Shown here one piece after another: positions 36,688-48,100 of a stretch of 64,000 bases of DNA. The translations under genes and the position numbers were made by a program. This DNA is from Strix aluco. Lineage: Eukaryota; Chordata; Aves; Strigiformes; Strigidae. Location: assembly GCF_031877795.1 (NCBI RefSeq), contig NC_133943.1, positions 8,053,001 through 8,117,000 of the forward strand. Direction: 5' to 3'. A model generated the notes under the pieces. The model did not search any database. It was not told the origin of the DNA and saw only the letters and a program-made list of their open reading frames with translations. Position 1 is the stretch's first letter. Each line of letters begins with the position of its first letter.

Positions 36688-36926
36688 GTGGTTGCTTGTG
36701 TCCATGATCCTCGTGTGTGGTAGTTGCTCATGTCCATGATGCTGGTGCGTGGTGGTTGCTCGTGTCCATGATGCTGGTGTGTGATGGTTGTTTGTGTCCA
36801 TGATCCTGGTGTGTGCTGGTTGCTTGTGTCCATGATCCTGGTGTGTGCTGGTTGCTTGTGTCCATGATCCTGGTGTGTGCTGGTTGCTCGTGTCCATGAT
36901 CCTGCTGTGTGGTGGTTGGTGCCCAT
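36688..36926. repeat. 32-bp minisatellite, seven full copies plus a partial
   Basis: The unit has the core TTGTGTCCATGATCCTGGTG and an exact 32-bp period: copies begin at 36688, 36720, 36752, 36784, 36816, 36848 and 36880, with a partial copy from 36912. Copies differ at a few positions; the fifth and sixth are identical. The unit has no stop in any minus-strand frame, and because 32 is not a multiple of three, each minus frame cycles through all three phases with a 32-residue repeat. Confidence 0.95.
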
Positions 36927-37189
36927 ATTGGGGCCTGTGTGTGGTGCTGTTGCTGGAAGCAAAGGGGAGGACTCTGGAAGGGTGGCAGCATGCCAAGGAA
37001 GGCCCAGGCCATAGTCATGGTAGGAAGAGAAAGGAGAAGAAGGGCTGCCCCGATGCAGGAGGTGAAGCAAGGAATGCAGGTCTTCCAGCATCAGGATGCC
37101 TCTCATCAAAGTGCATCTGATGAGACCCTCCCTCCACACCCCCTGTGGGGGCAGCTGAGGAAAAGGGCCTTTTCTCCACAAAAGGTACA

Positions 37190-37690
37190 GGGTGAAATAA
37201 ACACTTCTTCCTTCACCTGGAATAGGTCTGATTTGTGATGAACTAGGTAAAAAAATATGTAACCCTTCCACTTTTAATTCAATTAAATTGAACTCAATTG
37301 AAACAGGTGGGGATCCCCTTACCCCTTAAGTCTCCTCTCATTTACTAGAAATGAGGAGGAAGGAAAGAAAGGAAACAGAAAGGCTCTTAAATTTGGGGAA
37401 AGGAATTTAAATCAAATTAAGACAAAAATTCTAATTTTGAGACACTTTGTTGACAAATAAATACAAGAGTCCTTGATGAATAATGCTTATATAAATTTAA
37501 GAGACTTCTTAAAAAGTTAATGATCATTAATTTTTCAATATGACTTGGCATACAGACAAAGCTCAAAGAAATGGAATCCTATAAAAAGAGGCCATTATCA
37601 GCAAAGGTGTGTGTCATTTTGTTTCAATAGCATTATCGCACTTAAAAATTAAGATATGTGTATGTACAGCTGGAAATTAATACATGTATG
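37190..37690. other. AT-rich island
   Basis: About 500 bases are much more AT-rich than the flanks, with AATTCAATTAAATTGAA, GATCATTAATTTTTC, CTATAAAAAGAGG and CATTATCAGC. It holds no long frame and no clear tandem period. It could be a regulatory element or a scaffold attachment type region. It starts about 270 bases after the 32-bp minisatellite. Confidence 0.4.
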
Positions 37691-40600
37691 CATGCATGTT
37701 TCTGAGCACGTGTATGTTGCTATACATCATCCCCCCCAAACCGCATTCCTGCTCTCCCCAAGGCCACTGCCGTGCTGCAGCCTGGCTTTGACCTCCCTTG
37801 GATCTCCTCCCTGGGTCTCTTTCCCTGCAGCAGGAGATCATCCAAACGTCATCTCGGGTGTGAGATGCTTTCACCCCTGCGTTAACTGCCACACAGCTCT
37901 TTTGCCAGTTAGTCTTGAAATGGCTCTTCCCCCGGTGCTGCCCAGATGCTGGCCCCGAGGGCGCGGTGGCAGTGCCGATGGGGTGGCAACAACCCCACAG
38001 CCGTGGTGCCCCGATGTGATGTCTGAAGGACGCGTGTGGAGTTTCAGCTCATGCCACAAGAGGTCTCACGGATTTCACTGGGACCATCAGAGGACTAAAA
38101 TCCTGGTTAATGTGAGCAGGGATAACGCTCTTGGGACCTCCCCAAGGCAGGTGAAGCGTGGTTGTGTCTGGGCTCTTACTTTTGTCAGGAACAGCCCTAA
38201 ATCTTCTGTCTGACAGTCCACGAGCCAGTCTCCAGAGCTACTTTATGCCTAGTGAGACAGTTGCACATGAAAAGCAAATGGCTCTCATTGCTCCTGGCAA
38301 ATCACCTGCAATATATTTTTATGGGATGCTTTGGGAGCCTGTGGGTGCAGAGAGCCCACAGCCACAGGGCACAACCCTGCCTGGGGCTGAGCTGCTGCTT
38401 TTATCAGGCTGTGCCCATCCCAGGGCAGGGCAACCTGCTTTGCTCCTTGCCTGCATCCCATTTACATCCCGTAGGAGACTTTGTTGGAGCTATGGCTCCG
38501 CGTGGGCAAACTGTGGTCCTGGCACCGTATCCTGCCCACATCCCCCTCGCAGGGGCTGCCCCCACCCTCCCAGCACCCACGCCGTCTTTGCAGCTGCATA
38601 AATTTCAGCTCGGTGCTTTGAAGTCCCCAAAGAGAGGAGTAGTTGTTTTTGTTTGTGGCATGGCTTATCACTGTGATGCCTCCTGCCTGTCTCCCGCCAC
38701 ACGGCCCCGGCCCGCCGTCCGTGCAGCCCTGCTGCCAAGGACCGCCGGGCTGCCAGCGCTGGCTGATAAGGATGATGGATGGGGAGGAGGCTGGCTCCAC
38801 CACGGCCCGGCCGCTTCCTGGGAGCTGGAGCCGGCCCAGTGCTCCCTGGGCCTGGAGGAATGCGTGTTCGAGGGACGGAGAGCTGGCACGGGATGCGAGC
38901 GGCTCCCTGCCCGTCTGAGCCCACCATCAGCCCTGACAGAGGGTGTGGATACCACACGTGGGTACCCCCACATCAGCCAGGGTCCTTTCTGTATCCCCTG
39001 GCCCAAGCAGTGTGGGCAGTACAGGCCCAAATCCACAGCCTGGAGGTGTCCCCCACCCTGCTCCATCACCTCCAGGGTGGCTCTGCAGCCCACCCTGGTC
39101 CCCTCTGTGGGATGAGTGCAGTGGGTGGCATTGGCAGGTGGTGGGAGGCCGCAGCTACGGTGCTGCCAGGGTGGCATCACAACTATTAGCAGCAGCCTGA
39201 TGTCATGGGGAGACCTGCAAGCAGATGGTCCTCGTTTGTCATGCCAGGGAGGTGCTTTTGTTTAAGTTAGGTGTCCTGGGGCTGGAGCAGGGCTGAGCGG
39301 CCCTTGCACACCCTGGTCCCTTTGGGATGTGCATTGGCTCCAGCATCGGGAGGTCCCTACCCTGGGTTTAGGGCACCCCAGCTGGGAAATGATGCTGCAT
39401 CACATCCCTCCATATCTGGGTCTCCCTGCCCTTCAGGGAAGCTCTTTGTAGTGATTTTCAGAGTTGAGCTGCTGCTAATATACCTGGAGCAACTCCCTCC
39501 GTGGGTCAGCTCTTGTTTCTGACTCAAAGCAAGCCAAGGGAAACTTTTTCATGCAGCTACCAACTACATCGTAGTTTCTTTGCAATGCCATTCTTACTTC
39601 TCTCCCTTACCATGATTTTTCTTTGCCTCCATTTGACCCACACATCCCTTCCTTTCATATTTCTTTCCCATTCCCTTTCCCCCAACCTGTTCCATGGAGG
39701 AATAAACGTTTCTGCTCCCAGGTTCGAGCAGCAGAAAGCAGCCAGCCCAAATCCCCTTCCCCTGGCAGGAGTCTGGATTCAGCCCCCTCTAACAGGCAGG
39801 ATAACAAAGAGCCCAGAGCGCAGAGATTACCGCTAGCCCATTCCCCAAACCATCACTCACCGAGCTGTGCCAAATACAAACCTGGGATAAAACACACTAA
39901 TTGCAGCGCCTCGGTCAGACAATGGAAAAATCGGATGCCTTTCCACGCCAGCCTCATTACAAGGGTTTCTTAAATGGAGGTTGTGCTTGTAATTAAATAG
40001 CCATATCTTGGCTCCCCAAGACAGAAGGAAAAGGCAATTTGAAAATGTATTAAAACAGGGAGTTTGGCAATTCTCCTGGATTTAGAACAATTCATGGATT
40101 TAAATTGTTCCATTTCAAGTATGTGTGCTTGCTTTCAATGGAATTAAATAAAGATGTGTAAGATGGAGGGAAAGCAGTGCTTTCCTGGATGCTTTTCCCT
40201 CTCCAGCTATCAAGGGAAGGGGTAACACTGGGCTCTGAGAACTTATTTGGTAGCAGTGTGTTTTCTCGGCTGCTCTGTGCAGCTGACACTGTGGCTGACT
40301 CAGCTGATGAGTATAGGAAAGCAAGAAGTCCTATTAATGCCAAATTCTCTGAAGTTTTTCAGCCTGGCTCCTGGTTTTATGCTTACCTCCTGTACTCCCT
40401 GCCGTGCCTCTGCCCCTGGTGGGACCAGCTTCCTGAGCACAAGCCATGACTGTCTAAGGATGGACAGTCTCCTCTTCTCCAGCTGTTTTTTCTGCAGGGA
40501 TGCAGCATTAAAAATAGTAGTTTAAAGCTTAATAACAAAGGACTCCTTGGGCACTGTGCCTTTATACACACCCTTTGATTTGGCATGAAACATTGGTAAT

Positions 40601-40842
40601 ATCATCATTATACAAGTTTCTACACCTACAGGGTGAAACGCATCAGATATTTGAGAACCACATGAAAATCTAACACTTCTTTTACTCCAAGAAAAGAATA
40701 AGAAACCACCCTTAATTTCTCTTTAGACAACAGCTCTTGTGCTGGGAAGGTTTATCTCAGTGATAACAGCTCCTCACTTGACCGTGGGTAGCTGCTGGGG
40801 AGGAAGGGGCCGGCAGCACCCCAGAAGGATGTCCCCCCTTTT

Positions 40843-40996
40843 CACAGAATCACAGAATCACAGAATCATCTAGGTTGGAAAGGACCTTGAAGATCATCTA
40901 GTCCAACCGTTAACCTAGCACTGGCAGTTTCCAACTACACCATGTCCCTAAGTGCTATGTCGACCCTACTCTTAAACACCTCCAGGAGAGAGCAAC
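40843..40996 (-). mobile_element. CR1 LINE 3' fragment, second subfamily (minus strand)
   Basis: Three CACAGAAT units (complement of the CR1 3' octamer) lead into TAGGTTGGAAAGGACCTTGA and GATCATCTAGTCCAACCGTT, then CTCTTAAACACCTCCAGG. It differs from the copy at 20109 in its 3' region and resembles the CR1 subfamily seen widely in non-chicken birds. Only about 150 bases remain, and the 5' end is lost. The right boundary is approximate. Confidence 0.9.
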
Positions 40997-41819
40997 CTCT
41001 TTGCAGAGCACTTGCACACCTTTGCCTGCTTGTGCATTTATTAGTCACTTATCTGAAGCTCAAGTAACAGAAAAATCTCCTCCCTGCTCCCTCTGGCTCC
41101 TCTGGCATCATGTGTGCGTGTGTGTCAGTGGGCAGCTGAGAGGTGAACAGGAGATGAACTATGAGATGACTTACTTGGGTATCAGGGAGGATGGAGGAGT
41201 TGTTTGAATCCAGCCCAAATCCTGAGTTCTGTGGGCTTGACATAAGCATTTAAGCCTTTGCCTGGGATCTGGTGATAGAAGAGGGCTGGAAAGCACATTT
41301 CTTTTGTGGTTAAAGGTCCTTTTGTCGGTCCATAAATCCAGAGGGAGGTCTGTTTATTCTGTTTACTGCAGTTACCTAACCTGTGAGCCTCTGTGTAAAT
41401 CATGGCAAGCCATGATTTAGAGGGGAGCTGGTCTCCCTGTGGCGTGTGCACCGTGTCCCTGCCCAGACCCCCACGCAGGCAGCGTGCTCCTCCAGAAGCT
41501 GGGAGATAAGAGCAATAAAAGCCACAGTTCTCTCTCCAGCGCCACTACCGCTTCATTTTTTTTGGCACAATCACGCATTGCTGCTAACTGATGGAAAGAA
41601 GAACCCGAGCCCAAGTTATTTTTCTTTCTTTCCTTATTTTTAGGAAGCAGCAGGCATTTCCTGGGGTTCCCTGGCTGCAGTATGCCATTCCCACCCCGTC
41701 ACCCCCAGGGATGTCCAAGCACCACTATCTGATGGGGCTTGGCTAGACGAGGAGGTGGCCAGGCTGATAACCCCCCTGCGGGTGCCCGGCACAGGCAGCT
41801 GGTAACCCAGCCTTCCTCA

Positions 41820-41960
41820 CCTGAGACGTGCTGACTCCCCGGAGCTGAAATCGGCTGCCAGATAAGGGACTGACTCCCAGATAATGGCGCCAGCTGCTCC
41901 ATATGAGCCCCCCAGGCCCCCAGGGAAAACTGCCTGTGTTATCTGTTGGTAGAGCATGGG
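41820..41960. promoter_or_regulatory. Candidate enhancer with three clustered GATA motifs
   Basis: AGATAAG (41860-41866), AGATAA (41879-41884) and GTTATCT (41938-41944) fall within 85 bases, alongside TGACTCC (AP-1-like), CAGCTG (E-box) and CCATATGAG (CArG-like). A cluster with these partners resembles cardiac or blood enhancers. It is about 28 kb upstream of HAND1 and 17 kb upstream of LARP1. The target gene is unknown. Confidence 0.3.
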
Positions 41961-44900
41961 AAAGCGAGAGGAAGAGGAGGGTTTGGGCAACTGAAGGGGA
42001 AAAAAAATCACCTTTGAAACCCCAGCCCTGGCATGCTGGGCTTGGACATGCAGGTTTGGTGATGGAGGAGGGATGATCTGAAGCTGGAGGACTGCAGCCA
42101 GGGAGCCAGCTCATCCTGGGGAGAGCAAGCCCCCAGCCCAGGGCGGGGTCCCCACTTCCCACAGCCTGGGCTCCATCCTCCAGGGTCCCTTCAGCCCTTC
42201 CTCCACCTCCTCCCACCCGTCTCCATTAAGCAGCCACAGGATTCCCTTGGCCTTCTCCGTTAGGATGTTGCTGCCAGTTTTGATGCTAACCATTGCGCTC
42301 TCCCCGAGCCCTCCCCATTTCCAGGCCAGAGCAGCACAGGGGGGGATCAGCCCAGGTCCTCGCTGTTTAGTCTACCGATCAGATTGGTGACGAGGAGTCT
42401 AGCAGCTGGCAAAAAGCACTTTTATAATTGCTTAGATGCTGGCTTCGAGCTGTTTGCCCAGTGGATCTTTCTTTCTTTAAATCCTAGAGCAGGGGGAAGG
42501 GGAGGATGATTGGCAGGGGGATGAGTGAAAAAAGTTATATCCCTGGTGCTGAAGTCTGGGCAGCTGGAGAGGGTTCTCTGCTGACTTCAAAGGCTTGTGG
42601 TGTTGGTCACTGGGAAAAGTAAAGACAAGAGGCAGCTGGGAAATGCACAGCGTCCTCCAGGTTGGCTCGCTCCACCTTCAGGCTGGAGCATCCTTGGCTG
42701 AAAAGCTGGACAGGCAGCACATGGCTCTGGGTGTGCAGATGTGCATACAGGTGTGCATGTGCATTTGGTGGCCCCTCACAGGGAGGGTGAGGGTCTGAGG
42801 ACCCCCCAGCCTGGAGCCTGTGGGCAGCTTGGTCCCTCCACCCCAGCCTCAATGCAGCGGGATGTCCTGCCTCAACTTCAAGGCTTGAAGGGTTGAGGAG
42901 CCCATGCCCCATGTCCAGCAACAGATGTACCTCATTTGCTGGAAACCAGAGCTGCGTTTCTGAGCAAAACGTGGCAGAGTGCTTTACTGCACACAGCATC
43001 ACTGAGAGGCACACCGGGGCTGGCATGTGTGCCTCTCAAGGGGGAGCCCAGATGGCCAAACCTCACTCAAAGCCTGCGAGTCATCTGTCTGGCTTCAACT
43101 CACGTGTGTGCTCAAGTGTGTAGGCAAAGCAAGCGACCTAGGATGGTCTTCAGGGTGTTGGGGCTCCTTCTTTGAACACCGATCAAAGTGAGCCCCACAG
43201 AGCTCAGGGCTACTAGCTTGGAGTGGGATGCAGTTGCTCAGAGGAGTCAGCACAGCGACCTGGATGATGAAGTGGATGGTCCAATCTGGTCAAAGAGATG
43301 GTGTTTGTTTTCTCTAGAAAGCCGGAGATGAAGGGGGACATGATAAGAGATTCCCAAGACCTCTGAGACAACAGTGATCAATTGGTCTTGGGGCCTGCTG
43401 GAGTTGGGACAAGATGTAATTAACTTAATTTGCAACGAGAAAGCTCAAAGGTTAGATATTAAGACAAATGATTCAGGCATGGTAGGAGGATAGTCAGCCC
43501 TGGGCCAGGTTACATGAAGAGTATTTTAAAACCGAGCTGGACGAGGCTCTGTGGGGAGCAGTCAGGTGCAGGCATGGGGCTTGGAAGGACTTTAATTGCC
43601 CGAGCTTGGCAGCCAGGCAGGGGACACACAGCAGTGCCATGTGACGAGGACATCCCTATCCCGCATCCCTGGCTGCCCCCATTTCAGCAGCTCTGTCTGC
43701 CTCCAAATTAGCTGGATAGGCTTGACCCAAACCATCCATCTCTCTGTCACAGCACAGCCTGGACCACTCAACATCCCCTCGGCAGCTCCTGCCCTGTGGT
43801 GGTACAGGGACCAGCGAGACCTCCCCAAGCCCTCCCATGTCTCGTGGCACCACTCTGGCGGTGGCATTTCTAAGCCCAAGCGGGGAAAGCTAGGAGGCTT
43901 TTAGTCACTTACAAGCTATTTTACAGGAATTTTCTAAGCCTTGTTTTGGGCTGGTGCCTTTTGGCATTTTAAAGAGAAAAATTATGAGGGGGCTGAGGCT
44001 TATTAAAATCCGAAACTCGACCACTCCTGCAAAAACAACCTCGCTTGTTCCAGGCTGGTTTTTATGGCTGTTATATGTGTGTGATAAAAATTGGCTGGGG
44101 CTAGCGGCAGAGTGGTGTGGCTATTGCCATATCCCAAACCGCATGTTCACGGGTGTGTTAGTGATTTGCTGAAGCGCTCTGACTTTGGAAAGGTTTCATT
44201 CAGAGAGGGTGAGGAGCAGTGATCGTTTGGGGTTTTGATGGCTCTTTTCACATGAAGTTAGATCTCTGGTTAAATAAGCAGAATTAATCAAAATTAGCAA
44301 AAAGAAAAGGACTTTCCTTCCTTTTTGGAGGGTGGATCCGAGGATGCATACTCCATAGCCACCGGCTGTTGCAGGAAAACTCCCAAATCCTGTATCTCCC
44401 CAAGCCCACACTCCTGCCCACATCATTTTGGTCGGTGCCTGCTGTCTGCTGGTGACTAAGGCGATTTATCTGCAGGATTTTGCAATCAAAGGGTCATGAT
44501 AGGCAGGGAGGGATTAACCCCAGAAGGGGAGGAAAATCCCTCGCTGGCCTCCTGCCCCATACATCAAACACAGCGGTCCCACGGCTAATCTGCAGTGCGG
44601 CCGAGCAGTTAATCACAGAGAAGCCTGACCCTTTGAGATGAAGAAGACCTGAGATCTGGCTCCTCCAGCCCTGGGCCAGGCTGCCACAGGACCCTCTGTG
44701 CACCCTCCCACTGATGCCCATCACCCTTCTCCAGACTGCTCTCCCAAGCTCTCCCACTCCACACCTGGTTGGGGCTGGGTGTCCATTTGGCATCGCTTTT
44801 CCTGCAAAGGGAACCTGATGGGACGTTTCATCCCGTGCCCATGGGACAGGTTGGAGACAGATTGTTGGACATGGACACTCCAGCTGCCGAGACTCCCATC

Positions 44901-45094
44901 CCACCCAGCCACCAGCAGCTCCAGCCCCTCGGCTGCCCACTGAGCCCTCCTGCAGCCCTGACCCAGCCTTGGCATCGTCTTGAGTTTGGGGATCAGGTGC
45001 AGGGTGGCCGGGGGACAAGGAGGGTCATTAGATCCATCTGTTGACAGGCAGATACAGCAGCCAGCACCAGCGGTGGGCTGGGAGAGCTGCTCTC

Positions 45095-45184
45095 TGCACT
45101 GCTGGCTGCAGTGCCAGGCAGTGCAATGCAGTGCAGGGCAGGACGGTGCAGTGCAGGGGTGCAGTGCTGTGCAGGGGTGCAGTC
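45095..45184. repeat. GCAGT-type short tandem repeat
   Basis: About 90 bases of diverged GCAGTGCAGT and GTGCAGGG units, including CAATGCAGTGCAGGGCAGG and GGGGTGCAGTGCTGTGCAG. The units are five and ten bases long with interruptions. It has no coding potential of its own. Confidence 0.8.
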
Positions 45185-48100
45185 TCCCCTAGGACCAGAG
45201 TGCCTCCCTGGGGGTGCAGCAATCTTTAGGAGCAAACTGGAGCAGAAGCTACAGTGGTGAAGCATCAGGTGGGGTGACCCATCTTCCTGCAGGTGTCAGG
45301 GACGGTGATGAAACCAGGGCTCTACGGAGCTCAGAGGGGATGGGCTTTGGAGACAGCCTTGTCACACACCCCTTGACTGGAGGTGAGGGGCTGGGGGGCG
45401 ATTGGGATGGACACTGCCACATCCCCTTACCCTGAAACTGAGGTGGCTTGTGAGGCCACTCTGGGACCTGCCCTTCAGCCTCCTCTGCCTCACTTCATGG
45501 CCCTGTACGTGGCTTCCTCCCATATGGTTTCCATCCCATGAGCTAATGCTTATTGCTGATGATTCTTTTGAAGCTTTTCCCAATTACCATGAGAGGCAGC
45601 AGTCTGCAGCACAAACCCCACAATCCAGCGTATTTATGAACTTGCTACCTGTACACTTCCCTCCTACCTTTTGGACCAGCCTGCACATCCTGTCCCCCAT
45701 CCCAGCACATTCCCTCCAGTGTCGAGTGCTGGATCACACCCGCTGCAGGCTGGCGGCAAGGTGATGTGCTGGGGACAGCCCTTTGCTGGGCAATGCCACC
45801 ATCTGCAAATGGCACTATGCCACACAGATCTGCCAAGAAGATATATCCCCACCAGGAATTCAGAGGAGAGCGATGGTGACCTTGGGAGCTGGATGGATGT
45901 GTCAAAGAGAGTGCGCACAGCTAACACCTTGGTGCCTCGAACATAACAACCGAGAGTAGCTATAACATCTGTCTGGCAGGTGAGTGGCCCCTGAACAAGC
46001 AGAGTAGTTTGATATTTGGAGAAAAGCTCAAGGGAGTTTTTATGGGGAAAGATCCTGGGTTTGCAGCTGTTAGAGTTTCCTTAGGGGAGGAGATGGCCAT
46101 CCCTGCCCTGTCCACAAGCTGTCCTGTGGGAGGCAGCCAGGCAGGGATGCCCCAGGCTGAGCTCTTGTAATCCATGGCCACCTCCAGTTTAGAGGGAATC
46201 ACCTCTGGGACCTGCATGGCAGCCAGGAGGGGAGTAACCAACCCAGCACCGGGGATTTGTGCTGCCGCCCTGGCAGCTGCCAGCTGGGCATGTTTTCAGG
46301 CAGCTGCTCAGTGACAGCCAAATCCCTGGAGAGCCAGCAAATCCCCCACCCACCTTGGTGCATCATCCTGGCAGCTCATCCTCGCTGGTCACAGAAAGGA
46401 CCACCACTGAAGTGAGAGCGTTGTGTTGGGCAGGATGCGAACGGCTCCCAGGGCGCAGGCAGCGCAGGCAGCAAGCGCATCCTGCACGTACATCTTAGGG
46501 GGTGTCGGGAAGGCAGGACCCCCGGGGAGGGCTCTGCTTCACCATCAGCATCAGGTAGTGCCAGACCTGTAAGGGATGGGAGCTGAGGGCCAAGGGGGTG
46601 AGCCCAGCCTGCCTGCAGCTCTGTCTTGTCGCCCTGCTCATCTGCAGTGGGAAAAACTCAAAGGAGCAACGCGGGATGCCCGTGTTGCCTGTGCTGCAGG
46701 GACTTCCCGACCACGGGTGACTGTCACCCGGCCAGCAGCATCCCTGGGCAGGAGGTGACCTGGGACCGGCTGTGGGGCCCAGACAGGAGGGCTGGATTGG
46801 GCCAAGCCCCGAGTGGAGCCACTGGCCACAGTCCACATGTGCCACCCCCTGGACACTCGGCGTAAATGACTGGAAGCCACTGGATCCCCGCAGCAGAAAC
46901 TTCCAGGTCTGGCTGCTGTTGGTGGGAAAGGCAGATGTTTGGCACTCCTGGGACCCACCTCCCGGCACAGCAGGACCCAAAGGGACACCGGGGCTCAGAG
47001 ACGGACCCTGGGATGAGGGGTGCCGTGGGGTGACTTAAATTTTCCGCCCCACAGCCCTGCCAGCCCTCGGTGCATCCTCCCAGCAGGGCTCTTGCTGTTT
47101 TGGGGGGGGATTTGGCTCTTCTGTCTCTGAGGAGCGCAAGGCACCGCAGGGAGCAGCAGGGTTCCATTAAATTCTCTCCAAATTTGCAAAGAGCACATAA
47201 ACTCTGGGCTTTTCCACTGTCGGGTTTCTGCCAGCCCACCCCTCTGGGTTGCAGCTGAGGTTGGTGGCAGCTGGGGTGTCTGTTTGGGGAAATGGGGGGA
47301 AGGAATTGACTCTCACTGGCCCTGAGAGCAGGGGACACAGAAACAAAAAACTGCCTCTTTTGGGAACCCCTGGAAAATGGGATCTATTTGCACATATATC
47401 TATTTGCATCCATACATACACAAAGGCTATTGCTCTTGCAAAAGCGTCGCTGTCTCGCCTGGCACTGGCGCTGTGGGATGCCAGCTCTGGGAGCTGAGAT
47501 GCTATCTCGGGGACTAGCTGGCAGTCCCAGCCAGAGCCAGGGCGTATCAACCTGTACTGCGGTGAGGACACCTTGCAAACATCCCCATGTGTTCCTGAGA
47601 TTTATTTCTGGGCCAAAGCCAGGCAGGAGGAGGCTTTCTGCAGGCAGCTGCCTGCCAGCAGAGTTTTCCCTGCCCCAGGCTAGCTGCTTTTCAAGCAAAG
47701 CCTTTGTCCCCACAGGTCAAACGCCCCCCTTTTGAATGAGGGGAAGGGCTGATTTCAAGGTTTTTAGGTGAAAGGAGGATCCTCCAGCTGAGCAAACTGG
47801 TGCTCTGGGTTTCCCTGTGAGTTGGGCGGTGCTTGGTCCCCGGGCTCGGTGGGCGGCAGATGGCAGCAAAGCCGGGCTCAGGCTGCGCCTCCGCTCCCCG
47901 GGGCTGTCCAGCTCTCAGGCCTAGCCTGGAAGAAGCCACCAGCAACATTTCCTTCCTAACTGATTTTCCTTGCGGGGCGAGGAACTTTTTCCCCTGCTCT
48001 GCCGTGCTCTGGCTCCTTTCCCAGCAGGAAGCGGGAAGCACGCTGGCAAATTCAAGCCGACTCTGGGCTGCTCCCCATCCCCAGCCATCCCAAAGCTGCC

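Larger units (their letters stand above)
20351..40842. other. Intergenic DNA between the two CR1 fragments, no gene seen
   Basis: I find no supportable gene. The DNA is mostly GC-rich with simple repeats, two minisatellites and several AT-rich islands, listed separately. Homopolymers include T15 (24220-24234), C17 (24362-24378), T21 (30317-30337) and A22 (35042-35063). The open frames that occur are short or overlap on both strands; one small minus-strand frame at 30517-30768 is discussed under findings. Confidence 0.6.
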
